Positions 6,990 through 14,564 of a stretch of DNA of 40,812 nt are shown piece after piece (position 1 is the stretch's first letter; each line of letters starts with the position of its first letter). The stretch spans positions 1-40,812 of the forward strand of contig CAVOBC010000003.1 in assembly GCA_963693635.1 (NCBI GenBank), in the 5' to 3' direction. The notes under the pieces were generated by a model, which was given only the letters and a program-made list of their open reading frames with translations, was not told the DNA's origin and made no database searches. The translations under genes were made by a program, and so were the position numbers. Origin of the DNA: CAVOBC01 sp963693635. GTDB lineage: Bacteria; Pseudomonadota; Gammaproteobacteria; Pseudomonadales; Azotimanducaceae.

Positions 6990-8027
6990 ATGGATGACCG
7001 ACTAAGCGAACGCTCGCAGATCCTGCTCAAGAATCTGGTTGAGCGATACATTGCCGACGGCTTGCCCGTTGGCTCGAAGCTGCTTGCTGACAACCCGGAT
7101 TTGCCGGTCAGCTCGGCGACGATTCGCAATCTCATGGCAGACCTGGAAGAACAGGGTTTTCTGCGTTCACCTCACACGTCCGCCGGACGCGTGCCCACTG
7201 ACCTCGGTTACCGCTTCTTCGTCGACTCGCTGGTGGACATGCGCCCGCTCCCGGAACTTGATGTTGATGTGCTTGGGCGCAGCCTTGATCCCGACATGTC
7301 GGCCCACGAACTGGTTCAATCTGCATCCGGGATTCTGTCCGAATACACTCGCATGGCTGGCCTCGTCACGATTCCAAAGCGTGATCAGGTCCTGCTCCGT
7401 CACGTTGAGTTTCTGCGGCTGAATGAACGGCGGCTGCTGGTCATCCTGGTGCTTGATGATCATGAGGTGCAAAACCGCATCATCTACACCAATGAGGACT
7501 ACACGGACGCACAACTCAAAGAAGCGTCCAATTTCCTGAATCAGTCCTTCATCGGCAAGAACATGCGCAGCATTCGCCAGCGTCTGGTCGCGTCTATGCA
7601 GTCGGACCAGGAGAGCATGAACCAGTTGATGGTGCGCACGCTCGACATCGCGAGCCAGGCGTTTGCCGAGGATGAAGCAGACGACTATGTGGTCGCGGGG
7701 CAAGAGAATCTGTTCGAAATGGGGCAACAACAGGCCCTGAATGATGTTCGCGATTTGTTCCGAGCCTTTTCGGTGAAGGCCGACATTCTGCATCTGCTTG
7801 ACCGCTGCCTGGACACCGAAGGTGTGAAGCTCTTTATCGGTCAGGAGTCTGGCTACGAAGTGCTCGATGAGTGCACGGTTGTCACATCGCCCTATCAGGT
7901 GGCGGGCGAGATTGTTGGTGTGCTCGCTGTGATTGGTCCGACGCGCATGGCCTATGAGCGCGTTATTCCTATCGTCGATGCGACTGCCCGGGTGTTCAGC
8001 CGGGCGCTCGAAACCTCGCTCAAATAA
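6990..8027 (+). CDS. hrcA: Heat-inducible transcription repressor HrcA
   Basis: HrcA represses class I heat-shock operons by binding the CIRCE element, and needs GroEL for activity. The 345-residue product has the N-terminal winged helix (LSERSQILLKNLVERYIADG, then PVSSATIRNLMADLEEQGFL) followed by the GAF-like domain and the conserved PHTSAGRVPTDLGYRFFVD segment. It heads the hrcA-grpE-dnaK-dnaJ cluster. I see no CIRCE (TTAGCACTC-N9-GAGTGCTAA) in front of hrcA, grpE or dnaK. A weak promoter may be TTGATT (6956-6961), 17 bp, ACTATT (6979-6984), which would put the start codon almost at the transcript start; no Shine-Dalgarno is visible. The stop codon sits in an 11-bp direct repeat (8019-8029 and 8033-8043). 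Confidence 0.96.
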   Translation: MDDRLSERSQILLKNLVERYIADGLPVGSKLLADNPDLPVSSATIRNLMADLEEQGFLRSPHTSAGRVPTDLGYRFFVDSLVDMRPLPELDVDVLGRSLDPDMSAHELVQSASGILSEYTRMAGLVTIPKRDQVLLRHVEFLRLNERRLLVILVLDDHEVQNRIIYTNEDYTDAQLKEASNFLNQSFIGKNMRSIRQRLVASMQSDQESMNQLMVRTLDIASQAFAEDEADDYVVAGQENLFEMGQQQALNDVRDLFRAFSVKADILHLLDRCLDTEGVKLFIGQESGYEVLDECTVVTSPYQVAGEIVGVLAVIGPTRMAYERVIPIVDATARVFSRALETSLK

Positions 8028-8231
8028 CCTCTCTCAAATAACCGCGCCCAGCCCGCTGCTAGCTGTGAGGCGCGCGGCACGAGCAGTTTTGTTGTTCTGA
8101 TTTTGCTTGTTTGTTGTGCTGCTGCCGGACGGCGGGTCTTCTTCGCTGGCCCGTTTACGGCCATCAATCTGTAGCGTCGCGGCCGCGTTTTGAGCCAATG
8201 ACCGACTGTCCACAGTGCGGATCTTCTCGGC

Positions 8232-8288
8232 CCTTCCATTCTCTCTTCCTGTCGCACTTCCTTTCGCCATTCCTTTCGCGCTTCCTTT
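8232..8288. repeat. 12-bp pyrimidine-rich tandem repeat upstream of the grpE promoter
   Basis: About 4.7 degenerate copies: CCTTCC, then ATTCTCTCTTCC, TGTCGCACTTCC, TTTCGCCATTCC, TTTCGCGCTTCC and TTT. The last two full units differ at only two positions. The array ends 27 bp before the -35 box of the sigma-32 promoter. The rest of the 8028-8453 gap holds no gene that I can support: the minus-strand open frame across it continues antisense through grpE and looks like a shadow. Confidence 0.7.
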
Positions 8289-8315
8289 GATGTGGGCGGC
8301 CGTCAGTGCGCAGGG

Positions 8316-8343
8316 CTTGAAAGCTGACGTCGGGACCCCATAT
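8316..8343 (+). promoter_or_regulatory. Sigma-32 heat-shock promoter of grpE-dnaK-dnaJ
   Basis: CTTGAAA (8316-8322), a 13-bp spacer and CCCCATAT (8336-8343) match the sigma-32 (RpoH) consensus CTTGAAA-N11-16-CCCCATNT at every defined base. Transcription should begin around 8350, giving a leader of about 100 nt before the grpE ATG at 8454. Confidence 0.9.
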
Positions 8344-8453
8344 TGACGCTCCGTAGGCACCTCGACTCGGGATCCATGCGCGCCGCAGAAGATCGCGCGA
8401 GACGAGGTCTCGGCTACACAACGGGTACGAACGGGAGAGAGTGGGAGACAGAT

Positions 8454-9119
8454 ATGGTTGATCCGGAAGACAACGCCAACCCTCAGGCAGACAGCGTGGA
8501 CGCCCAGGCGACTGATGCGGCCGAGTCCGCAGAGCCGAACGCCGCAGAAGCGGCCGATGCTGACGCGCCGAGTGAGGATGGTGCAGATGACGTTGTTCTG
8601 TCGCTCGATGAGCTGCAAGACCAACTCGACAAGGCCGCGGCGCAGGTCGAGGAGTACAGGGACAAAGCGCTGCGCGCTGAAGCCGAGATGATGAATGTGC
8701 GCCGGCGCGCCGAAAAAGACGTCGGGAATGCCCATAAATTTGCCCTTGAGCGTTTTCTGCAGAGCCTGTTGCCAACGGTCGACAGCCTGGGAAAAGCGAT
8801 TGACGCGGTCGAGCAGGCGAAAGGCGACGGGGCCAGCGAAGATCCGATGTACAAGGGGGTGACCCTTTGTCTCAAGATGTTGCTGGAGGTGATGGGCAAG
8901 GAAAATGTGGTTGTCATCGACCCGCATGGCGAACCGTTTGATCCCCAGGAGCACGAGGCCATTTCGATGATCGAAAGCCCCGACATGGAACCGAACTCGG
9001 TGGTGGCGGTCATTCAGCGCGGGTACAAGCTGAATGAGCGACTGGTACGGCCCGCGATGGTCATTGTTTCGCGGGGCCCGTCGGTTGAGGGGCCCGCAAA
9101 GGTTGACGAGCAGGTCTGA
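8454..9119 (+). CDS. grpE: Nucleotide exchange factor GrpE
   Basis: GrpE releases ADP from DnaK and so drives the chaperone cycle. The 221-residue product has an acidic, alanine-rich disordered N terminus (about residues 1-45), a long coiled coil with the conserved NVRRRAEKDV and FLQSLLPTVDSLGKAI, and the C-terminal beta domain with FDPQEHEAIS and VIQRGYKLNERLVRPAMVIVS. I chose ATG 8454 because a GGGAGA ribosome binding site lies just upstream; the frame is open to 8343, but that start would sit on the sigma-32 promoter -10 box and so would not be transcribed. It is the first gene behind the heat-shock promoter, followed by dnaK. Confidence 0.95.
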   Translation: MVDPEDNANPQADSVDAQATDAAESAEPNAAEAADADAPSEDGADDVVLSLDELQDQLDKAAAQVEEYRDKALRAEAEMMNVRRRAEKDVGNAHKFALERFLQSLLPTVDSLGKAIDAVEQAKGDGASEDPMYKGVTLCLKMLLEVMGKENVVVIDPHGEPFDPQEHEAISMIESPDMEPNSVVAVIQRGYKLNERLVRPAMVIVSRGPSVEGPAKVDEQV

Positions 9120-9156
9120 CGGCATGTTTGACGTCAGGTCCGAGAGAAAGACCGCC

Positions 9157-9185
9157 CTTGAATTGTGGGTTAACGATCCAATATT
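9157..9185 (+). promoter_or_regulatory. Possible second sigma-32 promoter before dnaK
   Basis: CTTGAAT (9157-9163), a 14-bp spacer and CCAATATT (9178-9185) resemble the sigma-32 consensus with one mismatch in the -35 and one or two in the -10. It lies in the 196-bp gap between grpE and dnaK and could raise DnaK level above GrpE. Confidence 0.45.
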
Positions 9186-9315
9186 GAGAAGCAGCACGCG
9201 ACGACCCTTTGCCACCCCTGCCACCGCTGTATCAGGGGCGCAGTTGCAAGGGACCCGCCAGAAACCACTTTAGAAATGCCGGGCTCTGGAGTTCTGCAGA
9301 ACGGAGATGACAAAC

Positions 9316-11244
9316 ATGTCGAAGATAATCGGGATTGACCTTGGCACGACGAATTCGTGCGTCGCTATTCTTGAGGCTGGCAAGCCCAAGATCATCGAAA
9401 ACTCAGAAGGTGACCGCACCACACCGTCCGTCATTGGCTATGCCGATGACGACGAGATCCTGGTCGGCCAATCTGCCAAGCGGCAGGCGGTTACGAATCC
9501 TGTCAATACCCTCTTTGCGGTCAAGCGTCTGATCGGTCGCCAGTTCGAAGACGATGTGGTCCAGCGTGACATGGGCATGGTCCCGTACGGCATCGTCAAG
9601 GCAGACAACGGCGACGCCTGGGTTGAAGTGAAGGGCACCAAACAGGCCCCGCCGCAGATCTCGGCGCAGGTGCTGACCAAGATGAAGAAGACCGCCGAGG
9701 ATTACCTTGGCGAAGAAATCAGTGAAGCGGTCATCACAGTGCCCGCGTATTTCAATGACTCCCAGCGCCAGGCGACCAAGGATGCCGGCCGCATCGCGGG
9801 GCTGGACGTAAAACGGATTATCAATGAGCCGACCGCGGCAGCGCTTGCGTACGGCATGGACAAGGCGACTGGTGACTCAACCGTCGCGGTTTATGATCTC
9901 GGCGGCGGCACCTTCGACATCTCGATCATCGAGATTGCCGATGTTGACGGCGAAACCCAGTTCGAAGTGCTCTCGACCAACGGTGACACGTTCCTTGGCG
10001 GTGAGGACTTTGATCTGCGCATCATTGACTACCTGGCTGACGAGTTTAAAGAGCAGCAGGGCATGGACTTGCACGGTGACCCACTCGCCCTGCAGCGCCT
10101 GAAAGAAGCCGCAGAGAAGGCGAAGATCGAGCTCTCAAGCAGTCAGCAGACGGAAGTTAATCTGCCGTACATCACGGCCGATGCGACCGGGCCGAAGCAC
10201 CTCGTCATCAAAGTCACCCGGGCCAAGCTTGAGTCTCTGGTCGAAGACCTGGTCGACCGCACATTGGGGCCCCTGCGCACCGCACTCAAGGATGCCGGCC
10301 TTGGTGTCTCCGAGGTTGACGACGTGATCCTGGTGGGCGGGCAGACGCGCATGCCGCTCGTGCAGGAGAAAGTGAAGGGCTTTTTCGGCAAGGATTCACG
10401 CCGTGACGTGAACCCGGACGAGGCAGTGGCGATGGGTGCGGCAATCCAGGCCGGCGTGCTCGCCGGAGACGTCAAGGACGTCTTGCTGCTTGATGTCACT
10501 CCGCTGTCGCTTGGCATCGAGACGATGGGTGGCGTGATGAGCTCGCTGATCGACAAGAACACGACCATTCCGACACAGAAGTCGCAGGTGTTCTCGACGG
10601 CAGACGACAATCAGCCGGCGGTCACGATTCATGTGCTGCAGGGCGAACGCAAGCAGGCGGGACAGAACAAGTCGCTCGGCCGGTTTGACCTGTCAGATAT
10701 TCCGCCATCGCCGCGGGGTGTGCCGCAAATCGAGGTGAGCTTTGACCTTGATGCCAACGGCATCCTGAATGTGTCTGCCAAGGACAAGGCGACGGGCAAA
10801 GAACAGTCCATCGTGATCAAGGCGTCCAGCGGCCTGTCGGACGAAGAGATTGAAGCGATGGTGCGCGACGCCGAGGCCAATGCTGAGGAGGACCGCAAAT
10901 TTGAAGAGCTGGTGCAGACCCGGAATCAGGCTGATGGCATGGTTCACGCCACCAGGAAGACGTTAGAGGACGCGGCTGATAAGGTTGAGGACGCTGAGCG
11001 CAGCAGCATCGAAGCAGCTATCGCTGAGGTTGAAGAAGCGCTCAAGAACGACAACAAGGAAGAGATCGAAGAGAAGACGCGCAAGCTCACCGAGGCGTCA
11101 TCTGCGCTTGCACAACGCATGTATGCTGAGCAGGCCGAGGCGGCCGGCGCGCAGCAGTCCGATGGGACCGGCGGCGGCGACGCCAGTGGCGGCGACCCGG
11201 ACGCCGTTGATGCGGAGTTTGAGGAAGTCAAAGACGACAAGTAG
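9316..11244 (+). CDS. dnaK: Chaperone protein DnaK (Hsp70)
   Basis: ATP-dependent chaperone that binds exposed hydrophobic segments of unfolded proteins. The 642-residue product is full length: nucleotide-binding domain beginning IIGIDLGTTNSCVAI, with NEPTAAALAYG, YDLGGGTFDISI and DVILVGGQTRMPLV; the linker VLLLDVTPLSLGIET; substrate-binding domain and helical lid; and the EVKDDK-type C-terminal tail that contacts cochaperones. The ATG at 9307 gives three more residues, but the GGAG at 9303-9306 touches it, so ATG 9316 with proper spacing is more likely. Cotranscribed with grpE and dnaJ. Confidence 0.98.
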   Translation: MSKIIGIDLGTTNSCVAILEAGKPKIIENSEGDRTTPSVIGYADDDEILVGQSAKRQAVTNPVNTLFAVKRLIGRQFEDDVVQRDMGMVPYGIVKADNGDAWVEVKGTKQAPPQISAQVLTKMKKTAEDYLGEEISEAVITVPAYFNDSQRQATKDAGRIAGLDVKRIINEPTAAALAYGMDKATGDSTVAVYDLGGGTFDISIIEIADVDGETQFEVLSTNGDTFLGGEDFDLRIIDYLADEFKEQQGMDLHGDPLALQRLKEAAEKAKIELSSSQQTEVNLPYITADATGPKHLVIKVTRAKLESLVEDLVDRTLGPLRTALKDAGLGVSEVDDVILVGGQTRMPLVQEKVKGFFGKDSRRDVNPDEAVAMGAAIQAGVLAGDVKDVLLLDVTPLSLGIETMGGVMSSLIDKNTTIPTQKSQVFSTADDNQPAVTIHVLQGERKQAGQNKSLGRFDLSDIPPSPRGVPQIEVSFDLDANGILNVSAKDKATGKEQSIVIKASSGLSDEEIEAMVRDAEANAEEDRKFEELVQTRNQADGMVHATRKTLEDAADKVEDAERSSIEAAIAEVEEALKNDNKEEIEEKTRKLTEASSALAQRMYAEQAEAAGAQQSDGTGGGDASGGDPDAVDAEFEEVKDDK

Positions 11245-11258
11245 AAGCATCTTTCGGT

Positions 11259-11282
11259 CAGGCGCGTGTTCGCACGCGCTTG
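11259..11282 (+). promoter_or_regulatory. UUCG-capped hairpin between dnaK and dnaJ
   Basis: GCGCGTG (11262-11268), loop TTCG, CACGCGC (11273-11279) is a perfect 7-bp stem with a very stable tetraloop, extendable to 10 bp with a G-T and two more pairs. No T-run follows, so it is not a normal terminator. A role in mRNA stability or in setting the DnaK:DnaJ ratio is inference. Confidence 0.6.
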
Positions 11283-11376
11283 TGTCGAGGGAAGCAAATT
11301 TTCGAGTAACGGCAAGAACGCGGGTCATACCGCGTTTTGCGCAATGAGGTGGTGACGACGAGTCTGCCAGCAAGCA

Positions 11377-12501
11377 ATGGCGAAACGTGATTATTACGAG
11401 GTTCTTGGCGTTGACCGGGGCGCGGCCGAAAAAGACATCAAGAAGGCATACCGCCGACTCGCGATGAAGCACCACCCGGACCGAAATCAGGGTGACGAGG
11501 CCTCTGAGGAGAAATTCAAAGAAGCGAGTGAAGCAGCGGAAGTCCTGCTGGATGGGGAGAAACGCGAGGCGTATGACCGTTTTGGCCACGCGGCGGTTGA
11601 TGGATCGCAAGGCGCGGGCGGGTTCGGCAATGCCGGCGCCGGCAATTTCGGGTCGATCTTTGAAGACGTTTTTGGCGACATTTTCTCGGGCAGTCGTGGC
11701 GGGCGCAGCCAGGCGCAGCGCGGATCTGACTTACGCTACATGCTGGATGTGGACCTCGAAGAAGCCGTAAAAGGCTGTAATCCCAAGATTAAGGTGCCGT
11801 CGCTGGTTGAGTGCAACGAGTGCCTGGGCTCGGGTGCCAAACGAGGGTCGTCGCCGATCGCTTGCGTGCAGTGCAGCGGTTCCGGCACGGTCACGCAGCG
11901 CCAGGGATTCTTTGCGGTGCAAACCACGTGCCCCCGTTGTCGTGGCGCGGGCAAGATGATCACAGACCCGTGCGCCAAGTGTCGTGGCCAGGGTCGCAGT
12001 GAAGAACAAAAGACGCTCTCGGTCAAAGTGCCACCGGGCGTGGATACCGGGGATCGGATTCGACTGACCGGGCAGGGCGAAGCGGGTCCTCGCGGTGGCC
12101 CGGCGGGTGACCTTTACGTCGAGCTCCAGGTGCGCGAGCACGCGCTATTTACTCGCGATGGCGAGGACCTGTACTGCGACGTGCCGATCAGCTTTGTCGA
12201 TGCGGCGCTCGGCGGCGAATTAGAAGTGCCGACGCTGGATGGCCGGGTCAACCTCAAGATTCCCCAGGAGACCCAGACCGGCAAGCTCTTTCGCCTGCGT
12301 GGCAAGGGCGTCGACATGACCCAGGTCCGTGGTGGTGGCGTCGGCGACCTGTATTGCCGCGTCGTGCTCGAGACCCCGATCAATTTGTCGAAGCGGCAGA
12401 AAGAGATTCTCAGAGATTTTGACGACCAGACCGGTTCAAACAACTCACCGCGCCGCAGCGGCTGGTTTGATCGGGTGAAGAGCTTTTTTGACGATCTCTG
12501 A
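11377..12501 (+). CDS. dnaJ: Chaperone protein DnaJ (Hsp40)
   Basis: Cochaperone that delivers substrates to DnaK and stimulates its ATPase. The 374-residue product has the J domain (residues 1-70) with the HPD motif in MKHHPDRNQGD, a glycine/phenylalanine-rich linker (about 75-110), the zinc-binding domain with four CxxCxGxG repeats (CNECLGSG, CVQCSGSG, CPRCRGAG, CAKCRGQG), and the C-terminal substrate-binding and dimerisation domains. It is thus a class I (type A) DnaJ. It is the last gene of the heat-shock cluster, 132 bp after dnaK across the hairpin. Confidence 0.98.
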   Translation: MAKRDYYEVLGVDRGAAEKDIKKAYRRLAMKHHPDRNQGDEASEEKFKEASEAAEVLLDGEKREAYDRFGHAAVDGSQGAGGFGNAGAGNFGSIFEDVFGDIFSGSRGGRSQAQRGSDLRYMLDVDLEEAVKGCNPKIKVPSLVECNECLGSGAKRGSSPIACVQCSGSGTVTQRQGFFAVQTTCPRCRGAGKMITDPCAKCRGQGRSEEQKTLSVKVPPGVDTGDRIRLTGQGEAGPRGGPAGDLYVELQVREHALFTRDGEDLYCDVPISFVDAALGGELEVPTLDGRVNLKIPQETQTGKLFRLRGKGVDMTQVRGGGVGDLYCRVVLETPINLSKRQKEILRDFDDQTGSNNSPRRSGWFDRVKSFFDDL

Positions 12502-12587
12502 GAGGCACTGAAGACAAACCAGATGCTGGTGGCCTGTGACGGCCTGCTGTATCTTCATACGCTCCACGTCAGGACAAGCCCCTTTTA

Positions 12588-12664
12588 GCGCCCGTAGCTC
12601 AGCTGGATAGAGTGTTGGCCTCCGAAGCCAAAGGTCGCGCGTTCGAATCGCGCCGGGCGCGCCA
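12588..12664 (+). tRNA. tRNA-Arg (anticodon CCG)
   Basis: A 77-nt cloverleaf: acceptor GCGCCCG pairs with CGGGCGC, D stem GCTC/GAGT, anticodon stem TTGGC/GCCAA with loop CTCCGAA giving anticodon CCG (reads CGG), T arm with GTTCGAATC, and an encoded CCA end. It stands between dnaJ and the decayed gene on the other strand. The tRNA 3' end shows no adjacent integrase. Confidence 0.97.
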
Positions 12665-12665
12665 A

Positions 12666-13193
12666 TTAAATCAACGAGTTAGATGAGCGCGCGCGTGGAA
12701 CTTTCGTGAGCATTGAGTGGCAATAGCGCATAGGCGGCGCGAGAGATTGGAGATCGAGGGTCGCGTAGCTCTGCGTCTGCCGGAGTGATGATTGGTCCCA
12801 AGACAGCTTAGCGGGAATTCTCGTCTCGGCTATGTCGCCCCCGGATAGACCGAAAGAGGCGTATGAAATCTGAGGGAGAAGTGAACGACAAGATCGACCG
12901 GCCTGGGTGCCGTGTTCACAACGCCGAACCTGAGCCAGAAATGGGACGCAGTAGCCGAAACTCACTTCGCAATCTGCCACGGGATGAAATTGTTCGGTCA
13001 CAATACTGTCGATGTCGCGTGTGGCAGTTTGGTCCTCGAAATACGTGACGCTGCAAGCGGGCGTCAGCGTGCGGGCGCCGTCGTACTCGACGAAGTCGAC
13101 TTCCGATTAACCGACCGCGGCCGTGGTGAGGGCGCAAGCGGCGATGAGCGTAGCGGCAGTGACAACCCTGTAGATATAGAGACGGGCGCCCAT
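12666..13193 (-). pseudogene. Decayed lipoprotein-like gene (in-frame stop after the signal peptide)
   Basis: On the minus strand ATG at 13193 opens a 28-codon frame that reads like a lipoprotein signal: MGARLYIYRVVTAATL followed by IAAC (a lipobox) and ALTTAAVG, then TAA at 13107-13109. The same frame then stays open to 12666. For the first 35 or so codons after the stop it keeps coding character (GC at most third positions; SEVDFVEYDGARTLTPAC), then loses it. I read this as a former small exported protein with a nonsense mutation and a decaying 3' part. I recognise no family. The alternatives are a 28-residue signal-like peptide, or chance. It occupies the 750-bp gap between tRNA-Arg and dapB, which otherwise holds no gene I can support. 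Confidence 0.4.
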
Positions 13194-13414
13194 TGCGCTT
13201 GTTCATCCTAGGGTGAGTCGTGCGGCCACTCTGTTTGATCAGTTTTACGGCGTCAAGCTGTACAGACCCCCTCAGGACCTGTCCCGGGCTGACTCTCCGG
13301 GTCGTGCACCAACGCTGGCCCACCGGCCCAACGCATCAATCCACTGACAAGCTGGGTTACCATCACAATTCGCGATCCTACGACCGAAATGATTCATTGA
13401 CGGAGTACATCAAG

Positions 13415-14215
13415 ATGACGCGAATTGCTATTTGCGGCGCCGCCGGGCGCATGGGCAAGACCTTGGTCGACTCGGTCATCGCATCGGGCGCGACGGTAGC
13501 GGCGGGCATCGAGCGACCGGGGCACCCGCAACTCGGCAGCGATCTGGGTGAGATCGCAGGAGTCGGCGCGCTTGGCGTCGTGCTGGTCGACAACATCACC
13601 GCCGTGGCCGACGAATTTGACGTGCTCGTCGACTTCACGATTGCTGATGCCACGGAGCTGAATGTCGCGACGTGCCGCAAACTTGGCAAGCAGATGGTGA
13701 TTGGGACGACCGGCCTGAGCGCCGCGCAAACCCTGGCACTGCACGCCGCCGCGAGCGACATCGGTGTCGTCTTCGCACCCAATTTCAGCATTGGCGTCAA
13801 CGCCACGTTCAAGTTGCTGGAGGTCGCTGCGTCCATTCTGGGCGACAGTGTGGACATCGAGATCGCAGAGACGCACCACCGGCACAAGGTCGATGCCCCG
13901 TCGGGGACGGCGGTGCGCATGGGCGAAGTTATTGCCGATGCGCTTGGCCGGGACCTCGACGCGGTCGCGGTCTATGGACGAGAAGGCTTAACCGGCGAGC
14001 GGGATCGCCCCACGATCGGGTTTCACAGCCTTCGGGCCGGCGACGTCGTTGGCGAGCACACTGTGACGTTTGCAGGGGCGGGCGAACGGCTTGAGATTAC
14101 TCATCGGGCACACTCCCGATCGAACTTTGCAGAGGGGGCCGTGCGCTCCGCAATCTGGGTCGCCGACAAGGGCGCAGGGCTGTACAACGTGGCCGATGTG
14201 CTTGGGCTCAGTTGA
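13415..14215 (+). CDS. dapB: 4-hydroxy-tetrahydrodipicolinate reductase DapB
   Basis: Reduces hydroxytetrahydrodipicolinate with NAD(P)H in the lysine and diaminopimelate (peptidoglycan) pathway. The 266-residue product starts with the nucleotide-binding loop ICGAAGRMGKTL, contains the FAPNFSIGVN segment and the active-site motif ETHHRHKVDAPSGTA with the catalytic His pair and Lys. Length matches the family. The frame is open upstream to 13220, but ATG 13415 is preceded by GGAG at 13402-13405 and gives the normal N terminus. Followed by carA after 349 bp; dapB-carA-carB is a common gammaproteobacterial order. Confidence 0.96.
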   Translation: MTRIAICGAAGRMGKTLVDSVIASGATVAAGIERPGHPQLGSDLGEIAGVGALGVVLVDNITAVADEFDVLVDFTIADATELNVATCRKLGKQMVIGTTGLSAAQTLALHAAASDIGVVFAPNFSIGVNATFKLLEVAASILGDSVDIEIAETHHRHKVDAPSGTAVRMGEVIADALGRDLDAVAVYGREGLTGERDRPTIGFHSLRAGDVVGEHTVTFAGAGERLEITHRAHSRSNFAEGAVRSAIWVADKGAGLYNVADVLGLS

Positions 14216-14564
14216 TGTAACTTGACACCGCGGGCAGGCTCTCCTGCTGGCCTGACCCAGGGCGCTAACAGGTTGCCGAAAAGTGCTCTCCTGCACGCCT
14301 CAGAGTCGCGGGCCTCAGCCCGCTCGCGAGCGAACGAGACGGAAAGTCGTCTTCAGCGCGCTCGGTATGTGGTATCCGATCCGCGCTTCACATAGAATGC
14401 CCGCCCAGTGAAATCCCTCTGGATATGTATCGGTCTGCAGACCGATCAGCGCCCGCGCGTTAGCCGCAGGCGCTGATAGTGACTGCCCGACGTATCCGAC
14501 CATCAGTTCCAGTCCTTTCGCGTCGAAAGAAAGCGACGGGCGGCTGGAAGCCGGAGAATCATCG
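14216..14564 (+). promoter_or_regulatory. carA upstream region rich in palindromes
   Basis: No gene is supported in this 349-bp gap. It holds a perfect 18-bp palindrome ATCGGTCTGCAGACCGAT (14429-14446), directly overlapped by a 9-bp inverted repeat (ATCAGCGCC 14445-14453, GGCGCTGAT 14469-14477). Earlier there is a GCGGGC/GCCCGC hairpin (14308-14323) and a CGCTCGCGAGCG palindrome (14321-14332). A 14-codon open frame MWYPIRASHRMPAQ (14367-14411) lies between them, without a ribosome binding site. The set looks like an operator or RNA leader controlling carAB, whose expression normally answers to arginine and pyrimidines; the assignment is inference. Confidence 0.5.

Noticed and set aside
8034..9224. 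396-residue minus-strand open frame covering the hrcA-grpE gap and grpE
   Set aside because: Most of it is antisense to grpE; the part in the gap includes the 12-bp repeat and shows no domain. GrpE and its sigma-32 promoter explain the region.
12588..12664. tRNA-Arg as an integration site
   Set aside because: No integrase and no duplicated tRNA 3' end nearby; dapB-carAB order downstream is the normal core arrangement.
12863..13048. Short plus-strand frames opposite the decayed lipoprotein-like gene
   Set aside because: No ribosome binding site, no family resemblance, rich in Arg as expected for out-of-frame GC-rich DNA.
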